DNA of 64,000 nt from an uncultured Acidimicrobiales bacterium (GCA_951812975.1 CATOTC010000003.1:310001-374000); one strand, 5' to 3'; counted from the first letter of the stretch, positions 8,302 to 17,545 are shown. Notes: generated by a model from the letters alone, not told the origin. Program-made: numbers and translations.

Positions 8302-9507
8302 ATGCGGCGCAGCGTGAACATGGCGAACCTGGACCGCCGGGGCGGCCTGCGTGCAATGGACCGGGCGATACTGCGCCATCGGCAGCGCTGGGGCACGCCC
8401 GAAGTGGTGGGCCGCGCACCCGGCCGGGTCAACCTGATCGGTGAACACACCGACTACAACAACGGATTCGTGCTGCCGATGGCGCTGCCCTTCGACACCG
8501 CCGTCGCCGCGCGGCGAGCACCCGAAGGGTCGAGCACCGAGGTCTTCTCAGAGGACTTCGGACACGCTGTACTGGCGCCGTCGACCGCAGAGATCGACCC
8601 GACAGACTGGGCCGTCTACCTGCACGGCATCCACCAGCTGCTGCACGCCGAGGGTTTCCGTCCCGGGCCGTGGCAAGCCACCATCGCCACCGACATTCCC
8701 GCAGGTGCGGGGCTGTCCTCGTCGGCAGCTCTTGAAGTGGCAGTCGTGTCGACCATCCTGCACCTGGCCCAAAGCGAACGGTCCGCCGCGCAGATCGCCC
8801 GACTGTGCCAACGTGTCGACAACGAACTGGTGGGCATTCCCAGCGGAATCATGGATCAGATGATCTCGGCCTCGGCGCTGGCAGGGCACGCCTGTTTGAT
8901 CGACTGCCGCTCGCTGCGGACCGAGCCCTACCCGCTTCCGGAGAATTCAGTCGTGGCGGTGATGGACACGAAGACCCGCCGTCAGCTGGTCGACTCCGAG
9001 TACTCCGACCGCCGTTCGGCATGCATCCGAGCGGCCGCGGCCATGGGCGTCGAGTCGCTGCGCGACGCAGAGTTGGCCGACCTGGACCGGATGGGAGCCG
9101 AACTCGGGACCGAACGGCGCCGGGCGCACCACGTGATCACCGAGAACCGGCGCACATTGGATGCTGCGCAGGCGATGGCAGTCGGCGACGCCGCGGTCCT
9201 CGGCTCACTGATGAACGCCAGTCACGACAGCCTGCGCGACGACTATGAAGTTTCAGGATTTGCTCTGGACCAGATAGTCGAGATTGCCCGGGACAGCGTC
9301 GGCTGCCTCGGTGCACGCATGACCGGCGGCGGGTTCGCAGGCTGCGCGGTGGCGCTTGTGGCGGCAGAGGCGGCGACCGAGTTTCAAGCGCTTGTCGCAC
9401 AGCGCTACCGCGACGAGAGCGGCCTCAACGCCGAGATTTGGCTGTGCGAGCCCGCCGCCGGCGCTTCGGTGACGCCTGACGAAGGCGTCAACAAGACATT
9501 GCTCTAG
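8302..9507 (+). CDS. galK: Galactokinase
   Basis: A GHMP kinase of 401 residues that phosphorylates galactose to galactose-1-phosphate. The galactokinase signature is near residue 38 (GRAPGRVNLIGEHTDYNNG), the ATP-binding motif is PAGAGLSSSAALE, and the third motif is GARMTGGGFAGCAVAL. An in-frame ATG at 8320 is an alternative start. It follows lacI directly and would process galactose freed by the GH4 enzyme. No galT or galE is present in the window, so the rest of the Leloir pathway must lie elsewhere. Confidence 0.94.
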   Translation: MRRSVNMANLDRRGGLRAMDRAILRHRQRWGTPEVVGRAPGRVNLIGEHTDYNNGFVLPMALPFDTAVAARRAPEGSSTEVFSEDFGHAVLAPSTAEIDPTDWAVYLHGIHQLLHAEGFRPGPWQATIATDIPAGAGLSSSAALEVAVVSTILHLAQSERSAAQIARLCQRVDNELVGIPSGIMDQMISASALAGHACLIDCRSLRTEPYPLPENSVVAVMDTKTRRQLVDSEYSDRRSACIRAAAAMGVESLRDAELADLDRMGAELGTERRRAHHVITENRRTLDAAQAMAVGDAAVLGSLMNASHDSLRDDYEVSGFALDQIVEIARDSVGCLGARMTGGGFAGCAVALVAAEAATEFQALVAQRYRDESGLNAEIWLCEPAAGASVTPDEGVNKTLL

Positions 9508-9532
9508 AACAACACGTGCTCTAGAACAACAC
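9501..9532. repeat. 17-bp tandem duplication across the galK and cnoX stop codons
   Basis: GCTCTAGAACAACAC occurs at 9501-9515 and again at 9518-9532, a period of 17. The CTAG in the first copy supplies the galK stop (TAG at 9505-9507); the CTAG in the second supplies, on the other strand, the stop of the thioredoxin-like gene (9521-9523). The two convergent genes therefore use two copies of one duplicated stop region. Confidence 0.85.
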
Positions 9533-10219
9533 AGCGCTCAGCTTGCGACGCCACAGTGCGCTGCGGGGATCGTCGGGGCCGAGCACCTCGAGCAGGTCGA
9601 GGAACTTCCGCCGTGCTTCGTCGTCGGTCTTCACCGTCGCCAACAGTTCGGCGAGGGTCTCCTCGACGTCGTCGCCTATCCCGCCGGTGCGGGCCAATGC
9701 GGTGATCCGGCGGGTCTCAGCCGACTCCGGGATGCGCTCGAGCAGCTCCAGTCCGGTATCAACCTCACCCTGGGACACCAACAGTTCCGCGAGCGCCGTG
9801 ACGGCAGCGGGATTGTCGGGCTCGAGCTTCAGCGCCGCGACCAAGGACTCCTCGTCACCGATCGCCACCAGCCTCTCAACCTCGCTCTGGGCCGGCGCAG
9901 GCACGAGGCGCGCCACGAACTCACGAACCTGGGCCTCTCCCTGGGCACCCATGAAACCGTCGACGGCCTGCCCGTCGACCATCGCATACACGGCGGGAAT
10001 CGACTGGACTTTGAACGCCTGTGCCACCGCAGGGTTGGCGTCGATGTCGACCTTCGCCAGCTCGACCGCTCCGTTGGTCTCGGCGACGACCTTCTCGAGT
10101 ATCGGAGTGAGTTGCTTGCACGGTCCGCACCACTGTGCCCACAGATCCACAACGACCGGTATCGTCTTGGAGCGCTGCACCACATCGCGGTCGAATGTCG
10201 AATCGGTTACGTCGGCCAT
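9521..10219 (-). CDS. Thioredoxin-like TPR protein (CnoX/YbbN type)
   Basis: A 232-residue protein with an N-terminal thioredoxin fold (residues 1-110) containing WCGPC at about 29-33, and a helical C-terminal half with TPR-like repeats (EPDNPAAVTALAELLVSQGE). This layout matches the CnoX/YbbN group, which protects unfolded proteins under oxidative stress; here the redox CxxC is retained. The ATG at 10219 is chosen as it begins the thioredoxin fold; the open frame extends much further upstream without recognisable sequence. It converges with galK. Confidence 0.85.
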   Translation of the reverse strand: MADVTDSTFDRDVVQRSKTIPVVVDLWAQWCGPCKQLTPILEKVVAETNGAVELAKVDIDANPAVAQAFKVQSIPAVYAMVDGQAVDGFMGAQGEAQVREFVARLVPAPAQSEVERLVAIGDEESLVAALKLEPDNPAAVTALAELLVSQGEVDTGLELLERIPESAETRRITALARTGGIGDDVEETLAELLATVKTDDEARRKFLDLLEVLGPDDPRSALWRRKLSAVLF

Positions 10220-10336
10220 AGTGTCGTGCAACGTAGCGCGACCGCGGTCGATTCCCTTCCCTCGCCCGTTTCGGGCCATCATGTGGAACCGACGCACAAC
10301 CCCACGCTCCCACCGACCCGGAGGCAACCAGAACCC

Positions 10337-11272
10337 ATGAGTCCTGCCATCGACCCTGAGCAGTTGTATCGAGTGCTGCGGACCCCTGACGTCGTCGATC
10401 CCGTGCTGCTGGTCCATTTCGACGGCTGGGTCGACGCGGGGCGGGGTGCCAGAACCGCGATCCGCCATATCAGCAATGTCACCGGCGCCGAGAAGTTGGC
10501 GGAGTTCGACACCGAGTCCCTGCTCGACTATCGGGCGCATCGGCCGACGCTGCACATCGTCAACGGCATCAACGCCGACATCGACTGGCCGGTCATCGAA
10601 CTTGCTGCAGGCCGGGACAGCGACGACCGAGACGTGCTCATCCTCAGCGGATCTGAACCGGACCACAACTGGCGATCGTTCGTTGAAGCTGTGGTCGGAC
10701 TCGGCAAGCGGTTCGGCGTGCGTCGATTGGTGAGCCTCGGGGCCTACCCGGCCGCTGTCCCCCACACCCGCAGCACCCGCCTGACTATCACTTCCCCCAC
10801 TCCTGAACTCGTGCGCGCCAACCAGGCCGGAGCAACCCTCGAGGTGCCCGCCGGCATGGCCGCAGCGATCGAGGCGGCCTTCACCTCCGCCGGTATCGCC
10901 TCTCTGAGCCTCTGGGCGCAGGTCCCGCATTACATCGCCGCGGCTCCCTACCCCGCTGCCGCGCTGTCGCTCATCGAAGGACTCGACGACGCCGCAGGGA
11001 TCAGCATCGACGGTGGCGACCTCTCAGAACATGCCCTGACGATCCGCAACCAACTTGATGCTCTCATTGCTGAAGACGAGGACCACGCCCAGACCATCGC
11101 CCAACTCGAACGCCATCACGACGAGTTCGACTCGGGCGGGATCAGCGCTGAGGGCACGCTTGCCATCTCTGAAGAACTCGGTGCCCAGTTCGAACGGTTC
11201 CTGCGCGACCAGGACGACGCTGCCACACCAGACCCCAGCGAGGGAGACGTTGTCGACGGGGACCCCGAATGA
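10337..11272 (+). CDS. PAC2-family protein
   Basis: A 311-residue protein of the PAC2 family, named for proteasome assembly chaperones. Visible family features are the opening LLVHFDGWVDAGRGA, the central VLILSGSEPDHNWRSF, and LVSLGAYPAAVPHTR. The C-terminal 60 residues are charged and helical. Actinobacterial PAC2 proteins are widespread but their role is not settled, so no function is claimed. The stop overlaps the start of the LLM oxidoreductase gene (ATGA), which suggests a two-gene operon. Confidence 0.85.
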   Translation: MSPAIDPEQLYRVLRTPDVVDPVLLVHFDGWVDAGRGARTAIRHISNVTGAEKLAEFDTESLLDYRAHRPTLHIVNGINADIDWPVIELAAGRDSDDRDVLILSGSEPDHNWRSFVEAVVGLGKRFGVRRLVSLGAYPAAVPHTRSTRLTITSPTPELVRANQAGATLEVPAGMAAAIEAAFTSAGIASLSLWAQVPHYIAAAPYPAAALSLIEGLDDAAGISIDGGDLSEHALTIRNQLDALIAEDEDHAQTIAQLERHHDEFDSGGISAEGTLAISEELGAQFERFLRDQDDAATPDPSEGDVVDGDPE

Positions 11273-12276
11273 AACTCGACGCTGGGCTCATGGGCCCGCT
11301 CGACAGCATCGCTCAGACAGCAGCTGAAATGGAGGCGTTGGGATACGACGGTCTGCTCTCAGCGGAGATCGACCACGACCCGTTCTTTCCGCTGTTGCTC
11401 GCCGCTCAACACACTGAGCGGGTTGACCTCACCACCGGAATATCGGTTGCCTTCGCCCGCAACCCGATGCTGTTGGCCAACATCGGCTGGGACCTGCAGG
11501 CCTTCTCCGCCGGCCGTTTCGTTCTGGGACTCGGCTCGCAGATCAAACCCCACATCACCAAACGGTTCTCCATGCCCTGGTCGCGACCGGCCGCGCGGAT
11601 GCAGGAGATGATTGAAGCGATCCGCGCGATCTGGGACTGTTGGGAGACCGGCGAGCCTCTGGGGTTCCGCGGTGAGTTCTACCGTCACACGTTGATGACC
11701 CCGATGTTCAGCCCCGGCCCCAACCCTCACGGCAATCCCCGAATAGCCCTCGCCGCTGTCGGGCCGTTGATGACCAGGGTCGCAGGCAGAGTTGCCGACG
11801 GTTTCATGGCTCACGCCTTCCAGACCGCCGATTATCTCCGGGACGTGACCCTTCCGGCACTGACGGAGGGACTCACCGAGAGTGGGCGCGGTCGTTCCGA
11901 TATAGAACTCTCCTGTCCCCTGTTCGTCGTCAGCGGACTCAACGAGGCCGAAATGGCCGCGCGCAGGGCAGCTTCGAAGCAGCAGATCGCCTTCTACGGT
12001 TCAACCCCCGCCTACAAGGGGGTTCTCGAACACCACGGCTGGGGTGACGCACAACCCGAACTCAACCGGCTGTCGAAGCAGGGCAAGTGGGTGGAGATGG
12101 CCGACGTGATCGACGACACCATGCTCGACCACTTCGCAATCGTGGGAGAGCCGCAGGAACTGGCAGGCAGGATCAAGGCTCGGTTCGGCGGCCTGATGGA
12201 CCGAGTTCAATTCTCGGTCCCGACCGACCACCCGGAGGTTTGGGGTCCGGTCGCGGCATCAATTCGCGAGATCTGA
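11269..12276 (+). CDS. LLM-class F420-dependent oxidoreductase (TIGR03617-like)
   Basis: A 335-residue luciferase-like monooxygenase-fold enzyme. The TIM-barrel pattern is seen in MEALGYDGLLSAEIDHDPFF, GISVAFARNPMLLANIGWDL and FVLGLGSQIKPHITKRF, matching the MSMEG_2256-type group thought to use F420. The substrate is unknown. It is translationally coupled to the PAC2 gene. Cofactor choice (F420 rather than FMN) is inferred from subfamily resemblance, not from a residue that proves it. Confidence 0.85.
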   Translation: MKLDAGLMGPLDSIAQTAAEMEALGYDGLLSAEIDHDPFFPLLLAAQHTERVDLTTGISVAFARNPMLLANIGWDLQAFSAGRFVLGLGSQIKPHITKRFSMPWSRPAARMQEMIEAIRAIWDCWETGEPLGFRGEFYRHTLMTPMFSPGPNPHGNPRIALAAVGPLMTRVAGRVADGFMAHAFQTADYLRDVTLPALTEGLTESGRGRSDIELSCPLFVVSGLNEAEMAARRAASKQQIAFYGSTPAYKGVLEHHGWGDAQPELNRLSKQGKWVEMADVIDDTMLDHFAIVGEPQELAGRIKARFGGLMDRVQFSVPTDHPEVWGPVAASIREI

Positions 12277-12327
12277 CCCACCAGCGTCTCTGCCGTCCCG
12301 CATCGTCCTATCGGGGCAATACCGCTA

Positions 12328-14034
12328 TCAGGGCAGGGCCCAGAGCTTCCCTTGGCCCACATCTCCAACCAACTGCGCGCCTAGGGGTGCGGTTGCGTCC
12401 GCTCGCAGCAGCAGATGGGACGTCTCCGGGCTGATCTTGTCCAGGGCGACCTCGACTGAGGTGTTGTCGAACCCGACTTCCCAGGCGACCGCACCCGTCA
12501 GGTTTGCAGACAACCCACGCGTGTCGACGGCGATCTGGGATATCTCGACATCCTCCAGCGCCTCTTGAACAGTGCTCAAAGTGGCCGTGGCGAACAGTTG
12601 ATCGAGCGCTTCGAGGTCCGAGGCGGTTCCGAGGGACAGCGCGGCCAGCGCCAGACAACATCCCAGCCAGGGCTGCGACAACCTGAACGCCATGAGCAGC
12701 ACAACACCGACCAGCACCGCCACCAACGCGGCCGCGCCCGGTTCAAAGACATCATTGCCGAACGGCGCGCCGCCGGCCTCGACGCCGAGCATCATGATCG
12801 GAGACCGGGAGTTGCTCCAGTTGTCACCCCCACCGGCCCATGCACCCCAAACTCCCGAGGCCACAATGACGACGGTCAAGGCGAAGGCTGCCCGGAACGC
12901 ACGCATTCTCGTTGAACCGATGATCCCCAACGCAACGAGGGTGGGGGCCAGGACCTCGATATAGCGCCCGTGGAGGTAGGCGTCGGCACGTCCGACACCG
13001 GTGAGGAACCACCCGGCAACCACGACCACGGCGAGTCCGGCAACAAAGACCCACGGCCCGACCGGCGGTGACCGGAGCAGCACCACCAACCCGACGACGG
13101 CCAACCCCGCGGTGGCGAGCACCAGGTAGGCGACCGTGCCGGTACCACGCAGCAGCATCTCGGGGGCTTCGGCCAGGCCCCGGCGGCCGGCCAGATCAAC
13201 CACGTCGTAGGTGCCGCTGCTGGCGAACGCCGCGCTCGCGACGGCGCGGCGCACTCCTTCGACTGCGGCCAGGCCCAGCACACCGACTCCTCCCACGACG
13301 AGCGTGGCCGCCCCGGACAGGGCCGGCTCGCTTCGGCTGTCGACGGCGTCGGGCGGCGCGGCGAAGCTGGTGCGGATCCGCCAACGTCTGACCAGGCGGT
13401 CGAATCGGGCGATGCAGGGGACAGCCAGAACGATCACCAGCGCGGCCGCACCCATCCGCGGGTGGCTTGCGAACAGCGCGGCGGCCACCCCGACGACCGC
13501 GATCGCCCGGCGGTACGACTGGCATTCCACGAACCGGATCAGGCACAGGACGCTCAGCGCCACCAGCAGAGGCAGCAGTCGCTCGGTCCAGACGATCGAG
13601 GCGGTCGTCATCTGAGCCGGCAGCGACGCGCCGATCACCGCCGCGACCAGCGACCATCGGGGCGAGGCTCCGGTCAGCCGCCGCACCACCGCATAGAGCA
13701 CTGGCACCAGGGCGGCGCCGAGCAGCCCGTTGAGAATCCGCGCCCAGAACAGCATCGACGACTCGTCGAGCCCGAGGGCCCAACCGGGCGCCAGCAGCAC
13801 GGGGTAAAGCACCCCGTAAGGGGGTTGATCCGCGAGCGGCGCCGCCCCCTGGCCCGCCAGCGTCCGGGCCATCCCCAGGTAGGCGAGGTCGTCGGAAACG
13901 AGCAGCGGGCCCGGCGTGAGCATGGCAACCCAACCTCCGACAACGGCATGCAACGCGGTCACTGCTGCCAGGATTCTGCGCTCGATTCTCGTGGACGCGG
14001 CTGTCACTGCCAAGACGTTACGCGCCACGCGCAT
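12328..14034 (-). CDS. GT-C-like multi-spanning membrane protein
   Basis: A 568-residue integral membrane protein with about 11-12 hydrophobic helices and a soluble C-terminal tail of roughly 80 residues. The first outer loop has SDDLAYLGMARTLAG, where acidic residues sit as in lipid-linked-sugar glycosyltransferases of the GT-C fold (ArnT/PMT-like). A transfer of sugars to proteins or lipids outside the membrane is therefore possible, but no acceptor or donor can be named. It stands alone, converging with the LLM gene, and is divergent from tRNA-Ala. Confidence 0.65.
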   Translation of the reverse strand: MRVARNVLAVTAASTRIERRILAAVTALHAVVGGWVAMLTPGPLLVSDDLAYLGMARTLAGQGAAPLADQPPYGVLYPVLLAPGWALGLDESSMLFWARILNGLLGAALVPVLYAVVRRLTGASPRWSLVAAVIGASLPAQMTTASIVWTERLLPLLVALSVLCLIRFVECQSYRRAIAVVGVAAALFASHPRMGAAALVIVLAVPCIARFDRLVRRWRIRTSFAAPPDAVDSRSEPALSGAATLVVGGVGVLGLAAVEGVRRAVASAAFASSGTYDVVDLAGRRGLAEAPEMLLRGTGTVAYLVLATAGLAVVGLVVLLRSPPVGPWVFVAGLAVVVVAGWFLTGVGRADAYLHGRYIEVLAPTLVALGIIGSTRMRAFRAAFALTVVIVASGVWGAWAGGGDNWSNSRSPIMMLGVEAGGAPFGNDVFEPGAAALVAVLVGVVLLMAFRLSQPWLGCCLALAALSLGTASDLEALDQLFATATLSTVQEALEDVEISQIAVDTRGLSANLTGAVAWEVGFDNTSVEVALDKISPETSHLLLRADATAPLGAQLVGDVGQGKLWALP

Positions 14035-14086
14035 TCTGTAGTGGGAGGGGCTGGTGCGACTGCTACGCTCCTGCTCTGGAGAACAC

Positions 14087-14159
14087 GGGGCTATAGCTCA
14101 GTTGGTAGAGCGCTTCCATGGCATGGAAGAGGTCAGGGGTTCAATTCCCCTTAGCTCCA
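14087..14159 (+). tRNA. tRNA-Ala (anticodon GGC)
   Basis: A complete 73-nt cloverleaf: acceptor GGGGCTA pairs with TAGCTCC (one G-T pair), D-arm GCTCAGTTGGTAGAGC, anticodon arm CTTCC-ATGGCAT-GGAAG with anticodon GGC, and T-arm AGGGG-TTCAATT-CCCCT. CCA is not encoded (CTG follows the discriminator A). The last 19 bases overlap, on the opposite strand, the 3' end of rsfS. Confidence 0.97.
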
Positions 14160-14521
14160 CTGCCGGCCCAGTCGAGGCGCGAGCGGTCGCCCCAGAGACG
14201 TTCGAGCTGATAGAAGTCGCGCTGCTCCGAACCGAACACGTGCACCACGAACGCCCCGTAGTCCATCAGCACCCACTCCCGCTCCTCCTTGCCCTCGACA
14301 CGCAGCGGAGAAGGACCCCCGGCGAGTTTCACCTCGTGCTCGATCGCATCAACAACCGCATTCACCTGACGAGGATTGGCAGCGCTGGTGATCACGAAAT
14401 GGTCGGTAACCGCAAGCACATCGCCCACATCGATGATCAGCGTGTCGACCGCCTTGCGGTCGTCGGCAACAACCGCGGCCAACCGTGCCCATCTGAGATG
14501 GTCCTCGTTGCTCCGGCTCAC
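14141..14521 (-). CDS. rsfS: Ribosomal silencing factor RsfS
   Basis: A 126-residue RsfS/Iojap protein, which binds ribosomal protein L14 on the large subunit and blocks subunit joining when nutrients are low. Family motifs include DTLIIDVGDVLAVTDHFVITSA and REWVLMDYGAFVVHVF, ending with the usual FYQLERLWGD. It starts at a GTG that overlaps the LytR_C gene stop (GTGA). Its last five codons and stop are read from the strand opposite the T-arm and acceptor of tRNA-Ala, so the tail SGAKGN is probably dictated by the tRNA. Confidence 0.95.
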   Translation of the reverse strand: MSRSNEDHLRWARLAAVVADDRKAVDTLIIDVGDVLAVTDHFVITSAANPRQVNAVVDAIEHEVKLAGGPSPLRVEGKEEREWVLMDYGAFVVHVFGSEQRDFYQLERLWGDRSRLDWAGSGAKGN

Positions 14522-15792
14522 GAACCGACCCAGTCCAGACCGACGGTGACGGTCAGGTCAGCCAGCCGGTTCAAGTCCTCGACGAATTTGGCGGAGGCTC
14601 CGATTGCATCAGCCAACTCGAAAGCGTCCTGCTGGTGGTCGGCGAGGTGATAGGCCACCGTCGTCTCCTCCACCCCGAAAACTCGAGCGTTGCCGAGTAC
14701 GGTGACTTCCGCGCCTGCATCAACAAGCAGGGGCAGCATCTGGTCTCCCACCCCAGTGCCGGTGCCGTCGAGCAGGCTCACCGAGGGGCGCGCACCGAGA
14801 TGCGAACCGACCGGCAGCGGCACCATCTCACGCGCCAGGATCTCCAACTGCGCCTTCTGTTCGTCGGTCTGGGCATAGAACGGAGGATCGTCGCCTCCGA
14901 ACGACACCGCCACCAGAGGCAGAACCTCCAAGCGTCGGGTGCCCGTACCCAACGAACGCAGATACGTCGACAACCCGTCCTCGAACGGCAGTGTGGCGCC
15001 AACAAGGTCATCAGCGCCGCCGACCCGGGAGAGCCACACCTCCCACAACTCGACCTGACGCTGCGTGCGGTTCGAGTCGAACTCGCCGTCGTTGAGCCAC
15101 CCGTAGACCTCCGCGGCTTGCGCTCCGCTCAGCTGGTGGACCCCCGCGCGATACTCGGTCTCCACGAACCCCTGGGCATCGACCGAGACGAGGTCGTCAT
15201 CAAGCACAACCGGCAGCGGCTCAACCAAGCGCAACCAACCGCCCAACTCCGATGTGTTGATCTCCAACGTCTCCCTGAATCCGAACCCGAAGAGGTCACC
15301 CACCACCCTGCTCAGGCCGTCGATCCCCGACGTCTCATAGACTTCGCGAACGAATACCGCGTCGGCGGGGTCGTCGTTGGGCTCGAGGAGGGACTCGGCG
15401 CTGATCAGCACAGCGGTGCCGCCCTCGTCCAACACGGTCTGCGCCAGAACCGTGATTCCCACCAGGTCGCCGCCGTCGCTGAGATGGGCGACAAGCATCG
15501 TCGGAGTGGGATTGACGAACGCTTGGTAGCCCGGTGCCGTGGGGTCGGTTATGGTCTCGATCCGTTCACCGCCGTTGGAGTCGAGCACGAGTCTGGTTCC
15601 GTCGCTCCACACCGCGAACACCAGGGCCGAGGCGGCTACAACCAGGAAGGGAAACACCAGACCCCAGAACGGGTGCGGACTCGGCGCCGGCCGCTTTCCG
15701 CTGGTGCGGACTTTGGGGGTTGGATCCGGTTGGTCGGTTGTCGTTTCGCGCAGCTGCGGTTCTGGGTCCGCTGTCCGGGTGGCCGAGCTCAC
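14518..15792 (-). CDS. Membrane protein with divergent LCP domain and LytR_C tail
   Basis: About 424 residues: a Pro/Thr-rich cytoplasmic start, one membrane helix (FWGLVFPFLVVAASALVFAV), an LCP-like outer domain, and a LytR_C domain (VSLLDGTGTGVGDQMLPLL). The LCP part keeps the LSGAQAAEVYGWLND...RTQRQVELW pattern, but the arginine-rich phosphate-binding motifs of active LytR-CpsA-Psr transferases are not obvious. It may therefore be a non-catalytic relative. The GTG start at 15792 overlaps the nadD stop (GTGA), giving the common order nadD-lytR-rsfS. Confidence 0.78.
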   Translation of the reverse strand: MSSATRTADPEPQLRETTTDQPDPTPKVRTSGKRPAPSPHPFWGLVFPFLVVAASALVFAVWSDGTRLVLDSNGGERIETITDPTAPGYQAFVNPTPTMLVAHLSDGGDLVGITVLAQTVLDEGGTAVLISAESLLEPNDDPADAVFVREVYETSGIDGLSRVVGDLFGFGFRETLEINTSELGGWLRLVEPLPVVLDDDLVSVDAQGFVETEYRAGVHQLSGAQAAEVYGWLNDGEFDSNRTQRQVELWEVWLSRVGGADDLVGATLPFEDGLSTYLRSLGTGTRRLEVLPLVAVSFGGDDPPFYAQTDEQKAQLEILAREMVPLPVGSHLGARPSVSLLDGTGTGVGDQMLPLLVDAGAEVTVLGNARVFGVEETTVAYHLADHQQDAFELADAIGASAKFVEDLNRLADLTVTVGLDWVGS

Positions 15793-16409
15793 CGAGCACT
15801 CCCGTAGAGCCCATTTGACATCACGTAGTCGATCACCCCGGGTGGGACCAGTGCCTGCACCGGCCGGCCGTTGCGGAAGCGGTTGCGAATGTCCGTGGAG
15901 GAGATCTCCAGGGCAGGCACCTCGACCACGACATGCTCCCAACCCTGGGGAGGCCGGCCACCGGCGTTTCCCCCGCGTTCTGCCACGACCGTCGTCGCCA
16001 GTCGCTGAACCTCTTCTGGGCGCTCCCAAGTATCGAGGCTCGCAGCGATGTCAGAGCCCACGACGACAAACAGTTCAGCACCGACACTCTCTGAGCCCAG
16101 GGCGGCGAGCGTGTCGGCGGTGTAGGTCTCCCCACCGCGCCGTATCTCCTGATCACTCGCCTCCAGCACAGTCGCTCCGACCGTCTCGTTGACCGCCGAC
16201 ACCGCTGCCTCGACCATCTCGAAGCGAAACCCCGCAGGCGTCACGGAGTTGAAGACAGTCTTCTGCCAGGGATCATTGGCGACGACCAGCAGCATACGGT
16301 CGAGTTCGAGCTGATGACGCACCTCCAGCGCGATCGCCAGATGACCGAAATGAATCGGGTCGAACGTTCCACCAAAGACCCCGATTCGCTGAGGTGTATC
16401 CTGCTCCAC
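15789..16409 (-). CDS. nadD: Nicotinate-nucleotide adenylyltransferase
   Basis: A 206-residue nucleotidyltransferase that joins ATP and nicotinate mononucleotide to make deamido-NAD. The N-terminal motif GVFGGTFDPIHFGH carries the T/HxGH nucleotidyl-transfer site; the C-terminal ISSTDIRNR motif is the second family signature. Length and order are normal. It leads the nadD, LytR_C protein, rsfS operon. The ATG at 16409 fits the conserved N-terminus. Confidence 0.96.
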   Translation of the reverse strand: MEQDTPQRIGVFGGTFDPIHFGHLAIALEVRHQLELDRMLLVVANDPWQKTVFNSVTPAGFRFEMVEAAVSAVNETVGATVLEASDQEIRRGGETYTADTLAALGSESVGAELFVVVGSDIAASLDTWERPEEVQRLATTVVAERGGNAGGRPPQGWEHVVVEVPALEISSTDIRNRFRNGRPVQALVPPGVIDYVMSNGLYGSAR

Positions 16410-16502
16410 GGCCCAGAGTCTAGGGTTGTGCGCCCGCCGACCGTAGTCGGGTCACCAAACTGCGGTCCACGACAGACGTGACAGAAGTCATATCAGTACC
16501 TC

Positions 16503-16531
16503 GTGACATCTCGGCCTGAATGGTGTCTAAT
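16503..16531 (+). promoter_or_regulatory. Possible sigma-70-type promoter for the sigma factor gene
   Basis: Between divergent nadD and the sigma gene (16410-16685), GTGACA (16503-16508) and TCTAAT (16526-16531) are 17 bases apart and could be -35 and -10 boxes, leaving a leader of about 150 bases. The match to consensus is modest. No other structure was recognised in this gap. Confidence 0.3.
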
Positions 16532-16685
16532 AGTTTACGGCTAGGCCGGAAAGTCGCGCGGATTCAACAAGATCCCGAACAGACGGTACCTCAGCCCGCC
16601 CCAATACAACCCCCAGGCCAAGCCCCCGGCCTGCACGACCGGGAAGAGCGCGTGCGCCGATCCCATCGAGTGAGATTCAAGATTC

Positions 16686-17525
16686 ATGAGTGATTCCGTA
16701 GGACAATATCTAAACGAAATAGGCGCAGTAGGTCTGCTGAACGCGCAAGAAGAGCGTCAACTCTCGCAGATCATCGAAAAAGGCACCGAAGCCCAAGCCC
16801 GCAAAGACAACGGCGAGTCCGGCGTAGAACTCGACCGAGCCATTCGCAAAGCAGCGGCTGCGAAAGACCGCTTCATCCGGGCGAACCTCCGCCTCGTCGT
16901 GAGCGTCGCCCGACGCTATCCACTGCCCCCCGGCATGGAACTGCTCGACCTGATCCAGGAAGGCAACCTCGGCCTCGAGCACGCGGTCGACAAGTTCGAC
17001 TGGCGCAAGGGCTTCAAGTTCTCGACTTACGCAACCTTCTGGATCCGTCAGGCGATCGGGCGTGCGCTCGACCAGAAGGCGAGCCTGGTCCGCCTCCCTG
17101 GTGACCGCTCCGCAAGCCTGCGTGCTGCGCTGCGGGCAGTCTCCGGCGACGGCGACGAACTCGACGACGAGCACGCCCGTCTGCATCGGCTGACCACCCC
17201 CACCAGCCTTGACCGGACCATCGGCGACGACGACTCCAACGAACTCGTTGATCTGCTCCCCGACTCCAATCCCGGCCCCGAGGTCGAGGTCATGGCCAAA
17301 GCCGAAGAGGAGATGGTCACCGGCCTTCTCGACATCCTCGATGAACGTGCAAAGTACGCCGTCGAGCAACGCTTCGGCCTCGGCGATGGACGCAAGCGCT
17401 CGTACCGAGAGGTCGGTGAGGATCTCGGCGTCACCGCTGAAGCTGCCCGCCGCCTCGTCAAACGGGCCATCAACTCCGTTCGGGAACACGCCGCGAATAG
17501 TGTAGACGCGGTGGGTGTGGCGTAG
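16686..17525 (+). CDS. RNA polymerase sigma-70 factor, group 2-like (SigB type)
   Basis: A 279-residue sigma factor without region 1.1. Region 1.2 is DSVGQYLNEIG near the start; region 2 is NLRLVVSVARRY...LDLIQEGNLGLEHAVDKFDW with 2.4 in FSTYATFWIRQAIGRAL; region 4 is FGLGDGRKRSYREVGEDLGV with helix-turn-helix VTAEAARRLVKRAI. Region 3 is short and acidic (SGDGDELDDEHARL). Region 2.4 resembles the housekeeping factor, so it likely reads similar promoters under some special condition. Nothing next to it resembles an anti-sigma factor. A strong terminator follows. Confidence 0.9.
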   Translation: MSDSVGQYLNEIGAVGLLNAQEERQLSQIIEKGTEAQARKDNGESGVELDRAIRKAAAAKDRFIRANLRLVVSVARRYPLPPGMELLDLIQEGNLGLEHAVDKFDWRKGFKFSTYATFWIRQAIGRALDQKASLVRLPGDRSASLRAALRAVSGDGDELDDEHARLHRLTTPTSLDRTIGDDDSNELVDLLPDSNPGPEVEVMAKAEEEMVTGLLDILDERAKYAVEQRFGLGDGRKRSYREVGEDLGVTAEAARRLVKRAINSVREHAANSVDAVGVA

Positions 17526-17545
17526 TATCCTGTCCGAACAACCCA

